Below, piece after piece: positions 15,134-23,789 of a stretch of DNA of 64,000 bases. Numbering within the stretch: position 1 is the stretch's first letter; every line of letters begins with the position of its first letter. Below the pieces are notes generated by a model, which saw only the letters and a list, made by a program, of their open reading frames with translations, did not search any database and was not told the DNA's origin. The position numbers and the translations under genes are program-made. Origin of the DNA: UBA3069 sp050633465 (GTDB lineage: Bacteria; Pseudomonadota; Alphaproteobacteria; Rhodobacterales; Rhodobacteraceae); contig JBOEGO010000002.1 in assembly GCA_050633465.1 (NCBI GenBank), positions 1-64,000 of the forward strand, read 5' to 3'.

Positions 15134-17770
15134 ATGAAAGACCTAGGCCCGATGACCTGTTCCACCTGCCCCTACTGCGGGGTGGGCTGCGGGGTTTTGT
15201 TGCAGCCGGACGGTGCGGGGGGGCTGTTGGTCAAGGGTGATCCCGATCACCCCGCCAATCAGGGGCGCCTGTGTTCCAAGGGCTCGGCGCTCGGCGAAAC
15301 CGTCCTGACGGACGGTCGTCTTCTTGCGCCGCAGATCGGCGGGCGCAGTGCGGGTTGGGACGAAGCTCTTGATCTGGTTGCCACGCGGTTCGCCGACACC
15401 ATCGCAGAACACGGGCCGGATTCTGTGGCATTCTATGTCTCGGGCCAATTGCTGAGCGAAGATTACTATATCGCCAACAAGCTGATGAAGGGATTCATCG
15501 GGTCGGCGAATATCGACACCAATTCGCGGCTTTGCATGGCGTCCACCGTGGCGGGGCACAAACGCGCATTCGGCACCGATACCGTGCCCGGCACCTATGA
15601 AGATCTGGAACAGGCCGACCTGGTGGTGCTGACTGGGTCCAACCTCGCATGGTGCCATCCGGTGCTGTATCAGCGCCTTGTCGCTGCGAAAAATGCCCGC
15701 CCCGAAATGCGCGTGGTGGTGATTGATCCGCGCCGCACCGCATCCTGTGACATTGCCGATTTGCACCTGCCCTTGCGCATGGGCAGCGATGTGGCCCTGT
15801 TCAACAGCCTGCTGGCCGAAATTGCGGCGCGTGGGGCGCAAGATGCCGATTTCCTGCAACATATCGACGGGTTTGATGCCGCCATTGCCGCAGCCAAAGC
15901 CGATGATGTCACCGTCACCGACCTGAGCCCCGACCAGATCAGCGCCTTTCATGACATGTGGATCGGCACGCAAAAGGTGGTCACCGTGTTTTCGCAAGGG
16001 GTGAACCAGTCGTCGTCCGGCACGGATAAGGTGAACGCGATCACCAATTGCCATCTGGCCACGGGGCGCATCGGCAAACCGGGCTGCGGGCCGTTTTCCG
16101 TGACCGGCCAGCCAAACGCCATGGGCGGGCGCGAGGTCGGCGGGCTGGCCAATATGCTGGCCTGTCATCTGGATCTGGAAAACGCCGATCACCGCGACGC
16201 GGTGCGCAGATTCTGGGACGCGCCTGAAATGCCCGAAGCGGCGGGATTGAAAGCCGTGGATATGTTTCGCGCCGTGGGTGACGGGCGGATCAAGGCGCTG
16301 TGGGTGATCCACACCAACCCTGCCGTATCCATGCCCGACGCCGATGCCGTGGCCGCCGCGATCAAGGGCTGCGATTTCGTGGTGGTCAGCGACATCACCG
16401 CCGCCACCGATACCGCGCGTCTGGCCGATGTGTTGCTGCCCGCCACCGCATGGGGTGAAAAATCCGGCACCGTCACCAATTCGGACCGCACCATAAGCCG
16501 CCAACGCGCCGTGCTGCCCGCCCCGGGCAAGGCGCGCCATGACTGGGATATTCTGGCCGATGTGGGCCGCCGCATGGGCTGGCACGACGCATTCGACTAC
16601 GCCAGCGAGGCCGAGATTTTTCGCGAACACGCCGCCCTTTCCGGCATCGCAGGCGGGTTTGGCCGCGATTTCGACATTTCCGGCCTAAGCGATGTTTCGG
16701 ACGCGGAATACAGCACCCTGCCCCCGACCCGCTGGCCCGTCAGCCCCACCCGTCAGGGCGGTCGCTTCTTTGGCGACGGGCAGTTTTTCACCCCCAACGG
16801 CAAGGGGCGCATGTTGCCCCTGACCGCCCGCGCCCCTGTGGCAAAAACCGAACGCAAATACCCGTTCCGCCTGAACACAGGGCGCATTCGCGACCAATGG
16901 CACACCATGACGCGCACCGCCCTGTCGCCGCGCCTGTCGGCGCATCTGGCCGAACCATTCATCGAAATCCACCCCGATGACGCCGCGGGGCTGAACATCA
17001 CCCCCGCATCGCTGGTGCAGGTGAAAAACCCTACCGGAACCGCCATATTGCGCGCCCTGATCACCGATCGCATCCGCAAGGGCGATGTGTTTGCCCCCAT
17101 GCATTGGACCGGCGAAACCGCGCCCTGCGCACGGATTGATGCTGTGGTGCCATCGGTCACCGACCCCGTATCAGGCCAACCCGAAAGCAAATCCGCCGTG
17201 GTCGCCGTGAACCGGTTCAACGCAGCATGGTACGGCTTTGCCGTGTCGCGCGCACCGATGCATCTGAACAGCGATTATTGGGCCATGGCCCGCACAAACA
17301 CCGGATACCGCGCCGAACTGGCGGGGCTGCAATCGCCGGAAAACTGGAAACAGGCCGCGCTGGACCTGTTCGGCCTGTCTGCTGATACCGTCACGGTGCA
17401 GGTGATCAATGATGCGGCCCGCAACCTGCACCGCATCGCATTCCACCAGAACGGAGAACTGGTGGCGGCGCTGTTCGTGGGGCCACAGCCCGTGGCGGTG
17501 ATGCGCGATTATCTGGCCACCCTGCCGGGGCAGGACGCACCCATGGTGCTGTCGGGGCGGTCTGGCAACGACGTGCCCGATGCCGGCCCGATCCTGTGTT
17601 CCTGTTTCAGCGTGGGTGTCAACACCATCCTGACAGCAATCGAAACCGACGGGCTGACATCGGTGGAACAGATCGGAGATGCGCTGCAAGCCGGCACCAA
17701 TTGCGGATCATGCCGCCCCGAAATCGCCACCCTGCTGGAGCGGTTCAAACTGCCCCAGGCGGCAGAGTGA
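15134..17770 (+). CDS. nasA: Assimilatory nitrate reductase catalytic subunit
   Basis: An 878-residue cytoplasmic molybdoenzyme that reduces nitrate to nitrite. It has no twin-arginine signal. The N-terminal [4Fe-4S] site uses Cys12, Cys15, Cys19 and Cys47 (CPYCGVGCGV, RLCSKG). The Mo ligand is probably the Cys in SRLCMAST (near residue 136). Molybdopterin-binding and dinucleotide-binding domains follow. A C-terminal BFD-like [2Fe-2S] domain (LCSCFSVGVN, GTNCGSC) is present, as in Klebsiella NasA, and is likely where electrons enter. The start at 15134 follows GCAGGAG. It is the last gene of the operon; the next gene converges after 26 bases with no visible terminator. Confidence 0.96.
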   Translation: MKDLGPMTCSTCPYCGVGCGVLLQPDGAGGLLVKGDPDHPANQGRLCSKGSALGETVLTDGRLLAPQIGGRSAGWDEALDLVATRFADTIAEHGPDSVAFYVSGQLLSEDYYIANKLMKGFIGSANIDTNSRLCMASTVAGHKRAFGTDTVPGTYEDLEQADLVVLTGSNLAWCHPVLYQRLVAAKNARPEMRVVVIDPRRTASCDIADLHLPLRMGSDVALFNSLLAEIAARGAQDADFLQHIDGFDAAIAAAKADDVTVTDLSPDQISAFHDMWIGTQKVVTVFSQGVNQSSSGTDKVNAITNCHLATGRIGKPGCGPFSVTGQPNAMGGREVGGLANMLACHLDLENADHRDAVRRFWDAPEMPEAAGLKAVDMFRAVGDGRIKALWVIHTNPAVSMPDADAVAAAIKGCDFVVVSDITAATDTARLADVLLPATAWGEKSGTVTNSDRTISRQRAVLPAPGKARHDWDILADVGRRMGWHDAFDYASEAEIFREHAALSGIAGGFGRDFDISGLSDVSDAEYSTLPPTRWPVSPTRQGGRFFGDGQFFTPNGKGRMLPLTARAPVAKTERKYPFRLNTGRIRDQWHTMTRTALSPRLSAHLAEPFIEIHPDDAAGLNITPASLVQVKNPTGTAILRALITDRIRKGDVFAPMHWTGETAPCARIDAVVPSVTDPVSGQPESKSAVVAVNRFNAAWYGFAVSRAPMHLNSDYWAMARTNTGYRAELAGLQSPENWKQAALDLFGLSADTVTVQVINDAARNLHRIAFHQNGELVAALFVGPQPVAVMRDYLATLPGQDAPMVLSGRSGNDVPDAGPILCSCFSVGVNTILTAIETDGLTSVEQIGDALQAGTNCGSCRPEIATLLERFKLPQAAE

Positions 17771-17796
17771 CCCCGTAACACAGCCTGCACACCGCC

Positions 17797-19119
17797 CTAA
17801 CGCGCAATCACGATTTCGGCGCGCAACCCACCCATGCGCGCACTTTCACCCAACCGCAAAACACCGCCATGGGCATGGGCAATATCCGTGGCAATCGCCA
17901 GCCCCAGCCCCACCCCCGACCCGCGGTTCTGGTTGCGCGCTGCATCCAGCCGCGTGAACGGTTTGACCGCCTGCCCGCGTGCCTCTGGCGGGATGCCGGG
18001 GCCGTCATCCTCGACCCTGATGCGCAGGGATTTTTCGGTCATCACCACCGATACCTCGGCGTGATCGCCGTATCGCACCGCATTGCCGATCAGGTTGTTC
18101 AATGCCCGCTTGATCGCTTGCGGGCGCAGGCGCGCCGTATTGTCAGCGCCATCCTCGCGCTGCTCCTGTCCCTCCATCTGCACCAGTTTCACCGCCCTGC
18201 CTGCGCGCTGCGCATCGGCAACAACCTGCTGGATCAGGGCGATGGCATCGGTGGGTTCCGCCTCTCCCTCGGCGGCACCACGGGTAAAGGCCAAGAATTC
18301 GTCCAGCATCTCCTGCATTTCGGCCACGTCGCGCTCCATCGGTTCGCGCTCCTCGTCCTCCAGCATGGCAAGACCCAGTTTCAACCGCGTCAGCGGCGTG
18401 CGCAGATCGTGGCTGACCCCTGACAACATCAGGGTGCGCTGTTCGATATGGCGTTCAATACGGGCGCGCATATCCAGAAAGGCATGGCCCGCCGCGCGAA
18501 CCTCGATCGCGCCGGTGGGGCGATAGGGGATATTGCGGCCCTTGCCGAATGCCTCGGCTGTTTTGGCCAGACGGGTGATGGGGCGCAATTGATTGCGCAG
18601 GTAAATGAATGAAATCAGGGTCATCAACACGCCGAAAAAGGCCATATTCACAAACAACTGATGCGGATTGCTGGCCGACAGGCGGCGGCGGTCCAATGCG
18701 ATCAGAACGGTGCCGTGATCCCCCGCCAGATACAGGCGCGCCACCCTGTCATCGGGCAGGCGCACCGCCACCAGATCGGGCATCTGCGCCTTAAGCTCAG
18801 CGATCACAATGCGCCCCGACAGATCGAACCAGCGCGTCATATCGTCAGGGGGCGGGCCATCCAGCGCCTGCACGGTCATTTCCAGCGGCACGGCCAACGC
18901 ATCCATCGCCGCCTGCCCGCCCATATCCTGCGCTGCCAGCACCAAACGCACCTCGCGCGCGGCGGCCCATGTCATCTGCTGGGTCACCCCGTTGAAATTC
19001 CGCTGGATAAACACGACCGAAACCACCAGTTGCAGCGTCACAACCGGCAGGATCAGGATCAGCGCCGCACGGCCATAGAGTCCACGGGGCAAATAGCGTT
19101 TGAGCCATTGAAAGAACAT
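17797..19119 (-). CDS. Sensor histidine kinase, EnvZ-like
   Basis: A 440-residue inner-membrane kinase. Two membrane helices (about 19-38 and 157-174) bracket a periplasmic sensor of about 118 residues. A HAMP linker follows (LRPITRLAKTAEAF), then a HisKA domain with phospho-acceptor His237 (GVSHDLRTPLTRLKL) and an ATPase domain with N box (ALNNLIGNAVRYG), G1 box (VEDDGPGIP) and a GLGLAI G2 box. All motifs look intact. No response regulator lies next to it in this window, so the partner and signal are unknown. It converges on nasA and is divergent from the hydrolase gene; a link with nitrate is not supported beyond position. Confidence 0.9.
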   Translation of the reverse strand: MFFQWLKRYLPRGLYGRAALILILPVVTLQLVVSVVFIQRNFNGVTQQMTWAAAREVRLVLAAQDMGGQAAMDALAVPLEMTVQALDGPPPDDMTRWFDLSGRIVIAELKAQMPDLVAVRLPDDRVARLYLAGDHGTVLIALDRRRLSASNPHQLFVNMAFFGVLMTLISFIYLRNQLRPITRLAKTAEAFGKGRNIPYRPTGAIEVRAAGHAFLDMRARIERHIEQRTLMLSGVSHDLRTPLTRLKLGLAMLEDEEREPMERDVAEMQEMLDEFLAFTRGAAEGEAEPTDAIALIQQVVADAQRAGRAVKLVQMEGQEQREDGADNTARLRPQAIKRALNNLIGNAVRYGDHAEVSVVMTEKSLRIRVEDDGPGIPPEARGQAVKPFTRLDAARNQNRGSGVGLGLAIATDIAHAHGGVLRLGESARMGGLRAEIVIAR

Positions 19120-19160
19120 GCGCTAAACCTAAGGCGCACAACGGGAAAGAGGAAGAACCA

Positions 19161-20090
19161 ATGCAAGCGCCTGACGACTTTGATCCGCCATATGGCGTGG
19201 CCGAAACCCTTGCCCCCGGTCTGCGCCGCATTGTGGCGCCCAACCCCTCGCCCATGACCTATCGCGGCACCAATACCTATCTGCTGGGCACCCGCGGTCT
19301 GGCGGTGATCGACCCCGGCCCCCATGCTGGCCCCGATGACACCGCACATCTACAGGCGATTCTGGGCGCGGTGGAATCGGCGCAGCGGATCACCCATATT
19401 CTGGTGACCCACGCCCATCTGGATCACTCCCCCCTTGCCGCCGCCCTGTCACAGGCCACAGGCGCGCCGATCTATGCCTATGGCGACGCGGCCGCCGGGC
19501 GCAGCGCAGTGATGACCGCGCTGGCGGACCAAGGGCTGGCCGGTGGCGGCGAAGGGGTAGACCGCAGCTTTTCCCCCGACATCACATTGGCAGATACCGA
19601 GGTCATCACCGGCGACGGCTGGCAGGTCACCGCCCTGTGGACGCCGGGCCATTTCGGCAACCATCTGGCGTTTCAATGGGGGGATGCCGTGTTCACCGGT
19701 GATCTGGTGATGGGCTGGGCATCATCCTTGGTATCGCCTCCCGATGGCGACCTGACCGATTTCATGTGGTCCTGCGAACGGCTGCGCGCCATCCCCGCCA
19801 GCGTCTATCACGCAGGCCACGGCGCGCCCGTGACCAACCCGCAGCAACGGCTGGACTGGCTGATCGCGCATCGCAAATCCCGCGAGGCATCCATTCTGGA
19901 CGCCCTGCACCACCGCCACGAAACCGCCCGCGAGCTGGCACAACGCATCTATACCGACACCCCCCCGCCCCTGCTGCCCGCAGCCGAACGCAACGTCTTT
20001 GCCCATCTTGTTGATCTGCATGGCAAAAACATCGTGCAACCCGATGGTCCCCTCTCCGCAACCGCCCGATTTTCCCTTGTTTCCAGCTAG
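19161..20090 (+). CDS. MBL-fold metallo-hydrolase (LACTB2-like)
   Basis: A 309-residue cytoplasmic protein with the metallo-beta-lactamase signature THAHLDHS (about residues 84-91), an Asp in FTGDLVMG and later His residues (PGHFGNHL, YHAGHGAPV), enough to bind two metals. After the catalytic domain comes a winged-helix-like C-terminal part (about 235-300: RKSREASILDAL, AERNVFAHLVDL) typical of the LACTB2/endoribonuclease-like and hydroxyacylglutathione hydrolase-related groups. The substrate cannot be told. The gene is divergent from the histidine kinase by 41 bases. The stop codon is followed by a gap of about 70 bp and then tRNA-Asn. Confidence 0.88.
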   Translation: MQAPDDFDPPYGVAETLAPGLRRIVAPNPSPMTYRGTNTYLLGTRGLAVIDPGPHAGPDDTAHLQAILGAVESAQRITHILVTHAHLDHSPLAAALSQATGAPIYAYGDAAAGRSAVMTALADQGLAGGGEGVDRSFSPDITLADTEVITGDGWQVTALWTPGHFGNHLAFQWGDAVFTGDLVMGWASSLVSPPDGDLTDFMWSCERLRAIPASVYHAGHGAPVTNPQQRLDWLIAHRKSREASILDALHHRHETARELAQRIYTDTPPPLLPAAERNVFAHLVDLHGKNIVQPDGPLSATARFSLVSS

Positions 20091-20162
20091 ATGAAAGTTT
20101 TGCGAAAAAATCTGCAAAACCCACTGGACGCCGTAAATCACTCTCGCTATACGACCCCCAGT

Positions 20163-20237
20163 TCCGGCGTAGCTCAGCGGTAGAGCAGTTGACTGTTAAT
20201 CAATTGGTCGTAGGTTCGATCCCTACCGCCGGAGCCA
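20163..20237 (+). tRNA. tRNA-Asn (GTT)
   Basis: A 75-nt cloverleaf: acceptor TCCGGCG/CGCCGGA, D-arm GCTC/GAGC, anticodon stem GTTGA/TCAAT with loop CTGTTAA (anticodon GTT, 20195-20197), T-arm GTAGG/CCTAC around TTCGATC, discriminator G and encoded CCA. All stems are perfect. Confidence 0.97.
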
Positions 20238-20265
20238 ATATCTCCTAGAGATTACAACACGATAC

Positions 20266-20298
20266 AGGCCGCCCTGATGGGCGGCCTTCGTCGTTTTT
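20266..20298 (+). terminator. Terminator behind tRNA-Asn
   Basis: A perfect 9-bp stem AGGCCGCCC (20266-20274) / GGGCGGCCT (20279-20287) with loop TGAT, then TCGTCG and TTTTT. It ends the tRNA transcript. Confidence 0.85.
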
Positions 20299-20347
20299 GT
20301 AGGCTCTGCGACAACTCTACAACATTTTCAGTGAAGCTCCGCCTCTT

Positions 20348-20584
20348 GTGTCTTCTCGGGCAGCTACACAGAATCTGGCGGCCTGTGCGCGCTTTGCCGG
20401 TATCTCGCGCAAGCCACGGCGTGACTACGCGTCGCGAGATCCGCTCTATCCCGACGACCTTCCATTGGAATGGCCATTGGGCTGGCAAAACCACCCCGCA
20501 GACATCCGCGACAGGAGGGTCGATGGTTATATCCAACTGGCACCTGAGGTCTACGACCGCATGACGCGCAAGCTCTGTCAGTAG
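20348..20584 (+). pseudogene. Unrecognised open frame, possibly a gene remnant
   Basis: A 78-codon frame from GTG 20348, open upstream to 20303, ending TAG. The translation (for example FAGISRKPRRDYASRDPLYP and DGYIQLAPEVYDRM) looks protein-like and not like low-complexity noise. I cannot place it in a family and there is no good ribosome site. It lies just behind a tRNA gene and its terminator, where remnants of integrated elements are common. It could equally be a chance frame. Confidence 0.25.
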
Positions 20585-20838
20585 GGGTGGTCAACAACAT
20601 GCCGCTGGATTTTGATTTACCCATGCTCAGGGCATTCTATGTCTTTGCAGGAATGCGGATATCTAACCGGGATACCCATCTGCCTCGCGGAGCCCGGCGA
20701 GTATGTATAAAATTTAGGCAAAAATGCAAATTGCCGCCCGAAATTTCGAGTTTTTTACAGGCGGCCCCTTGAACGGAATGCCGATCCACCTATCCAATGG
20801 CCCTAGGAAACGGGGTTATAAAACATCGCCCCGATACT

Positions 20839-20861
20839 CCGCCGCAACGGCGCGGCTTTTT
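20839..20861 (+). terminator. Terminator-like hairpin upstream of the nitrite channel gene
   Basis: CCGCCG-CAA-CGGCG, extended by CGG after one bulge, followed by CTTTTT (to 20861). It lies about 300 bases before the channel gene. It may end a transcript entering from upstream or be part of a leader. Confidence 0.5.
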
Positions 20862-20884
20862 CGTCAAGATGCCCCAAACGGGGC

Positions 20885-20900
20885 GCAGCAATGGCGCTGC
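20885..20900 (+). promoter_or_regulatory. Hexaloop hairpin with the same loop as the nas leader P1
   Basis: The perfect 5-bp stem GCAGC/GCTGC closes the loop AATGGC. That loop is identical to P1 of the nas leader and fits the ANTAR pattern (A1, G4). It lies 262 bases upstream of a nitrite channel gene. I could not find a convincing second hexaloop hairpin at the expected spacing, so a NasT site is only a possibility. Confidence 0.4.
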
Positions 20901-21161
20901 ATCTTCGATCCCCATGCGGGGTCGCGGGACCAAGGGGTCAAATCAACCCCTTCATATCCCTGACAGAAATCGCTGCGGCGCCGTTCCCATCCGGTTCCGC
21001 CTTATCAAAAGACCGAACCGTTATGTTCCCGATCACCATCGCAGCCGCTGCCCTGTTTTTCACGCATCATTTGCGCGCTGCCTGGCTGCAATGCGCCTGT
21101 TTTTCCACACCCGACCGGCCCTAGCGGCCTCTCCTCCTCCTGATGAAAGGACATTGAAAAC

Positions 21162-22010
21162 ATGTCATATATCCAGCCCAAAGAGTTCGCGGCCAAAATG
21201 GTCGATGCTGGCGAATCCAAGATTTTCATGGCGACCAAAGACACCCTGATCCGCGCCTTTATGGCCGGTGCGATCCTTGCGCTGGCGGCTGCATTTGCTG
21301 TCACCATCGCCGTCAACACCGGCAATTTTCTGGTGGCCTCGCTGCTGTTTCCCGTGGGGTTTTGCCTGCTGTATCTGCTGGGGTTTGATTTGCTGACAGG
21401 TGTGTTCACGCTGGCCCCGCTGGCGGTGATCGCCAAGCGCCCCGGCTGCACATGGCCCGGTGTGTTTCGCAACTGGGGCCTTGTTTTCGTTGGGAATTTC
21501 GCCGGTGCTCTGACCACGGCCGTGATGATGGCGATCATTTTCACCATGGGGTTCAGTCAGGAACCAAACGCGGTGGGCCAGAAAATCGGCCAGATCGGCG
21601 AGGCGCGCACCCTGGGCTACGCCGCAGCGGGCGGTGCGGGCATGTTGACCGTGTTCGTGCGCGCCGTGATGTGCAACTGGATGGTGTCCACCGGCGTTGT
21701 CGCCGCGATGATGTCGACCTCGGTGTCGGGGAAAATCATGGCGATGTGGATGCCGATCATCGTGTTCTTTTACCTTGGGTTCGAACATTCGATCGTGAAC
21801 ATGTTCCTGTTCCCCTCGGGCATCATGCTGGGCGGCGAATTCACATGGGTTGATTACTTTGCCTATAATGAAATCCCCGTTGTTCTGGGCAATCTGGTGG
21901 GCGGTCTGACCTTTGTTGGCGGCATGATCTATGCCACCCACTTCCGCGAGGCGCCCAAGCGCAACGCGCTGGCCCGCAACGATGACGCCGCCGTGCAACC
22001 TGCTGAATAA
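21162..22010 (+). CDS. nirC: Formate/nitrite transporter family channel
   Basis: A 282-residue pentameric inner-membrane channel of the FocA/NirC family with six membrane helices. The key pore residue His209 is in the family position (FEHSIVNMFLFP), and the helix-breaking segment VGFCLLYLLGFDLLTGVF is present. Nearby genes for a kinase/phosphatase and cyanase, and a nitrate locus upstream, favour nitrite or another small nitrogen anion over formate; this is inference. The start follows GAAAGGACATTGAAAAC. The gene is followed by a terminator-like stem that abuts the next gene. Confidence 0.92.
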   Translation: MSYIQPKEFAAKMVDAGESKIFMATKDTLIRAFMAGAILALAAAFAVTIAVNTGNFLVASLLFPVGFCLLYLLGFDLLTGVFTLAPLAVIAKRPGCTWPGVFRNWGLVFVGNFAGALTTAVMMAIIFTMGFSQEPNAVGQKIGQIGEARTLGYAAAGGAGMLTVFVRAVMCNWMVSTGVVAAMMSTSVSGKIMAMWMPIIVFFYLGFEHSIVNMFLFPSGIMLGGEFTWVDYFAYNEIPVVLGNLVGGLTFVGGMIYATHFREAPKRNALARNDDAAVQPAE

Positions 22011-22020
22011 ATGCAACTTT

Positions 22021-22052
22021 CCGGCCCTGCACAGTGATGCGGGGCCGGTTTT
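22021..22052 (+). terminator. Terminator or attenuator between the channel and kinase genes
   Basis: The stem CCGGCCC (22021-22027) / GGGCCGG (22042-22048) is followed by TTTT. It ends only 16 bases before the preferred kinase start, so the downstream gene probably depends on partial readthrough. Confidence 0.65.
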
Positions 22053-22067
22053 CAGATGGAATGCCCC

Positions 22068-23777
22068 ATGCCCCGCGATGCCAGCCCCACCCCGCAACTG
22101 ACCATCGCCATCGGCGGTTACAGCGCGGCGGGGCGCAAACCGCAAAATCAGGATTTTCACGGCGCGGCCACCCCTTCGGGCGCGGCGCTGGTCCTGAAGG
22201 GCATCACTTTGGCCGTGGCCGACGGCATCAGCACCAGCACCACCAGCGCCGAGGCCGCCGAAACCTGCGTCAAATCCCTGCTGACAGATTACTATGCCAC
22301 CCCCGACCCATGGACCGTGCAAACCGCCGCCAGCCGCGTGATTCAGGCTACAAATGCGTGGCTGCACGGGCAAAACGGATCGGTCGATGACATCAACGCC
22401 GGGCGCGTCTGCACCCTGTCGGCGTTGATCCTGAAAGGGCGCAGCGCGCATATCCTGCATGTCGGTGACAGCCGCATTGCCCGCCTGTCCGGTGACAGTC
22501 TGGAACCGCTCACAACCGATCATCGCGTCACCCTGTCCGCCAGCGAAAACTATCTGGCACGCGGCATGGGCATCAGCGATCAGGTTGATATTGATTACCG
22601 CAAAATCCCCCTGCGCGAGGGCGATATTTTCCTGCTCACCACGGATGGCATCCATGATTTTGTCGATGGGGCCGTGATCCGCGCCGCCATTGGCCCCGAT
22701 CTGGATGCATCCGCCCGCGCCATTGCCGATGCGGCGCTGGCCAACGGGTCTGACGACAATCTGACGGTGCAACTGGCCCGCGTTGACATCCTGCCACAGG
22801 ATGCCGCCGCCCTGCTGGACATGTCCGACCTGCCCGTGGCCCGCCTGCCCGAACCCGGCGCAATGCTGGATCAATACCGGATCATCCGCCCGATACATTC
22901 CTCGGCCCGCAGCCATGTGTTTTTGGCCACCGCGCCCGATAACACCCGTGTGGCGCTGAAAATCCCCGCCCGTGAAACCGCCGATGACCCCGATTACCTG
23001 AAACGGTTCATGCTCGAGGAATGGATCGCGCGGCGCGTATCTTCGCCTCATATCCTGCGGGTGCCGCCACAGGGCAACCGCAGCGCGCTGTATACTGTTT
23101 CGGAATTTGTCGATGGGATCACCCTGCGCCAATGGATGACCGATAACCCGCAGCCCAGGCTGGACCAGATGCGCGGGCTGATTGACCAGATCGCCATGGG
23201 CCTGCGCGCCCTGCACCGCCGCGACATGATCCATCAGGATCTGCGCCCCGAAAACATTATGATCGACGACACCGGCACCCTGCGCATCATTGATCTGGGA
23301 TCGGTCGCCGTGGCCGGAGTAGAAGAAGCCGCCCCCGGCCTGTTGGGGCAACTGCCCGGCACGTTCCAGTATACCGCGCCCGAATACCTGTGCGGTGATC
23401 CCGCCAGCTGGCGGTCGGATCAATATGCACTGGCCTGTATTGCCTATGAAATGCTGACCGGCCGCCTGCCCTATGGCACCCGCGTGGCCCGCATCCGGTC
23501 ACGCCGCGATGTGGCGCGGCTGACCTATGCAACGGCGCGCGACGACGACAACGCGGTGCCCGCATGGCTGGACGGTGCGCTGCGCCGCGCCCTGCACCCC
23601 GACCCGATGCGCCGCTATAACGCGCTGTCCGAATTCCAGATGGACCTGAAACGCCCCGGCGCATCGCTCACCCGCCCCGTGCCGTTGATGCAGCGCAACC
23701 CCCTGCGGTTCTGGCAGGGGTTGTCGGCCCTGCTGGGGTTGGCCTGCCTTATCCTGTTGTTTCAACTCACCAATTAA
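22068..23777 (+). CDS. Bifunctional PP2C phosphatase / Ser-Thr protein kinase, membrane-anchored
   Basis: A 569-residue fusion. Residues about 12-240 form a PP2C phosphatase with its metal-binding acidic residues: Asp29 (NQDFHG), Asp52 (VADGIS), Asp134 (HVGDSR), Asp193 (TTDGIHD) and Asp229/230 (GSDDNL). Residues about 270-525 form a protein kinase with Lys298 (VALKIP), Glu317/318, HQDLRPEN (Asp391, Asn396) instead of HRD, DLG (Asp409) instead of DFG, and GTFQYTAPE. The glycine loop is weak. A single helix at 550-567 anchors it to the inner membrane. ATG 22068 is favoured over 22056 by TGGAA upstream. It lies between a nitrite-type channel and cyanase, so it may regulate nitrogen anion uptake or use. 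The target is unknown. Confidence 0.93.
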   Translation: MPRDASPTPQLTIAIGGYSAAGRKPQNQDFHGAATPSGAALVLKGITLAVADGISTSTTSAEAAETCVKSLLTDYYATPDPWTVQTAASRVIQATNAWLHGQNGSVDDINAGRVCTLSALILKGRSAHILHVGDSRIARLSGDSLEPLTTDHRVTLSASENYLARGMGISDQVDIDYRKIPLREGDIFLLTTDGIHDFVDGAVIRAAIGPDLDASARAIADAALANGSDDNLTVQLARVDILPQDAAALLDMSDLPVARLPEPGAMLDQYRIIRPIHSSARSHVFLATAPDNTRVALKIPARETADDPDYLKRFMLEEWIARRVSSPHILRVPPQGNRSALYTVSEFVDGITLRQWMTDNPQPRLDQMRGLIDQIAMGLRALHRRDMIHQDLRPENIMIDDTGTLRIIDLGSVAVAGVEEAAPGLLGQLPGTFQYTAPEYLCGDPASWRSDQYALACIAYEMLTGRLPYGTRVARIRSRRDVARLTYATARDDDNAVPAWLDGALRRALHPDPMRRYNALSEFQMDLKRPGASLTRPVPLMQRNPLRFWQGLSALLGLACLILLFQLTN

Positions 23778-23789
23778 GGAAAAACCAAA

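Larger units (their letters stand above)
20299..21161. other. Gene-poor stretch between tRNA-Asn and the nitrite channel gene
   Basis: About 860 bases in which I find no convincing full gene. It holds one unrecognised open frame (20348-20584), a terminator-like hairpin (20839-20861), a GC hairpin GCCCC-AAAC-GGGGC (20871-20884), a hexaloop hairpin (20885-20900) and a further stem AAGGGGT/ACCCCTT near 20932-20952. The middle (20700-20830) is richer in A and T than its surroundings. The stretch downstream of a tRNA 3' end could be the remains of a past insertion, but I found no direct copy of the tRNA end. Confidence 0.5.

Noticed and set aside
20163..20237. tRNA-Asn as a proven integration site
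   Set aside because: No direct repeat of the tRNA 3' end and no integrase were found within the next kilobase; kept only as a possibility.
21165..23423. Minus-strand frame of 752 codons across the channel and kinase genes
   Set aside because: Antisense of two confidently identified genes, including catalytic residues at family positions; rich in Gly, His and Gln without family motifs.
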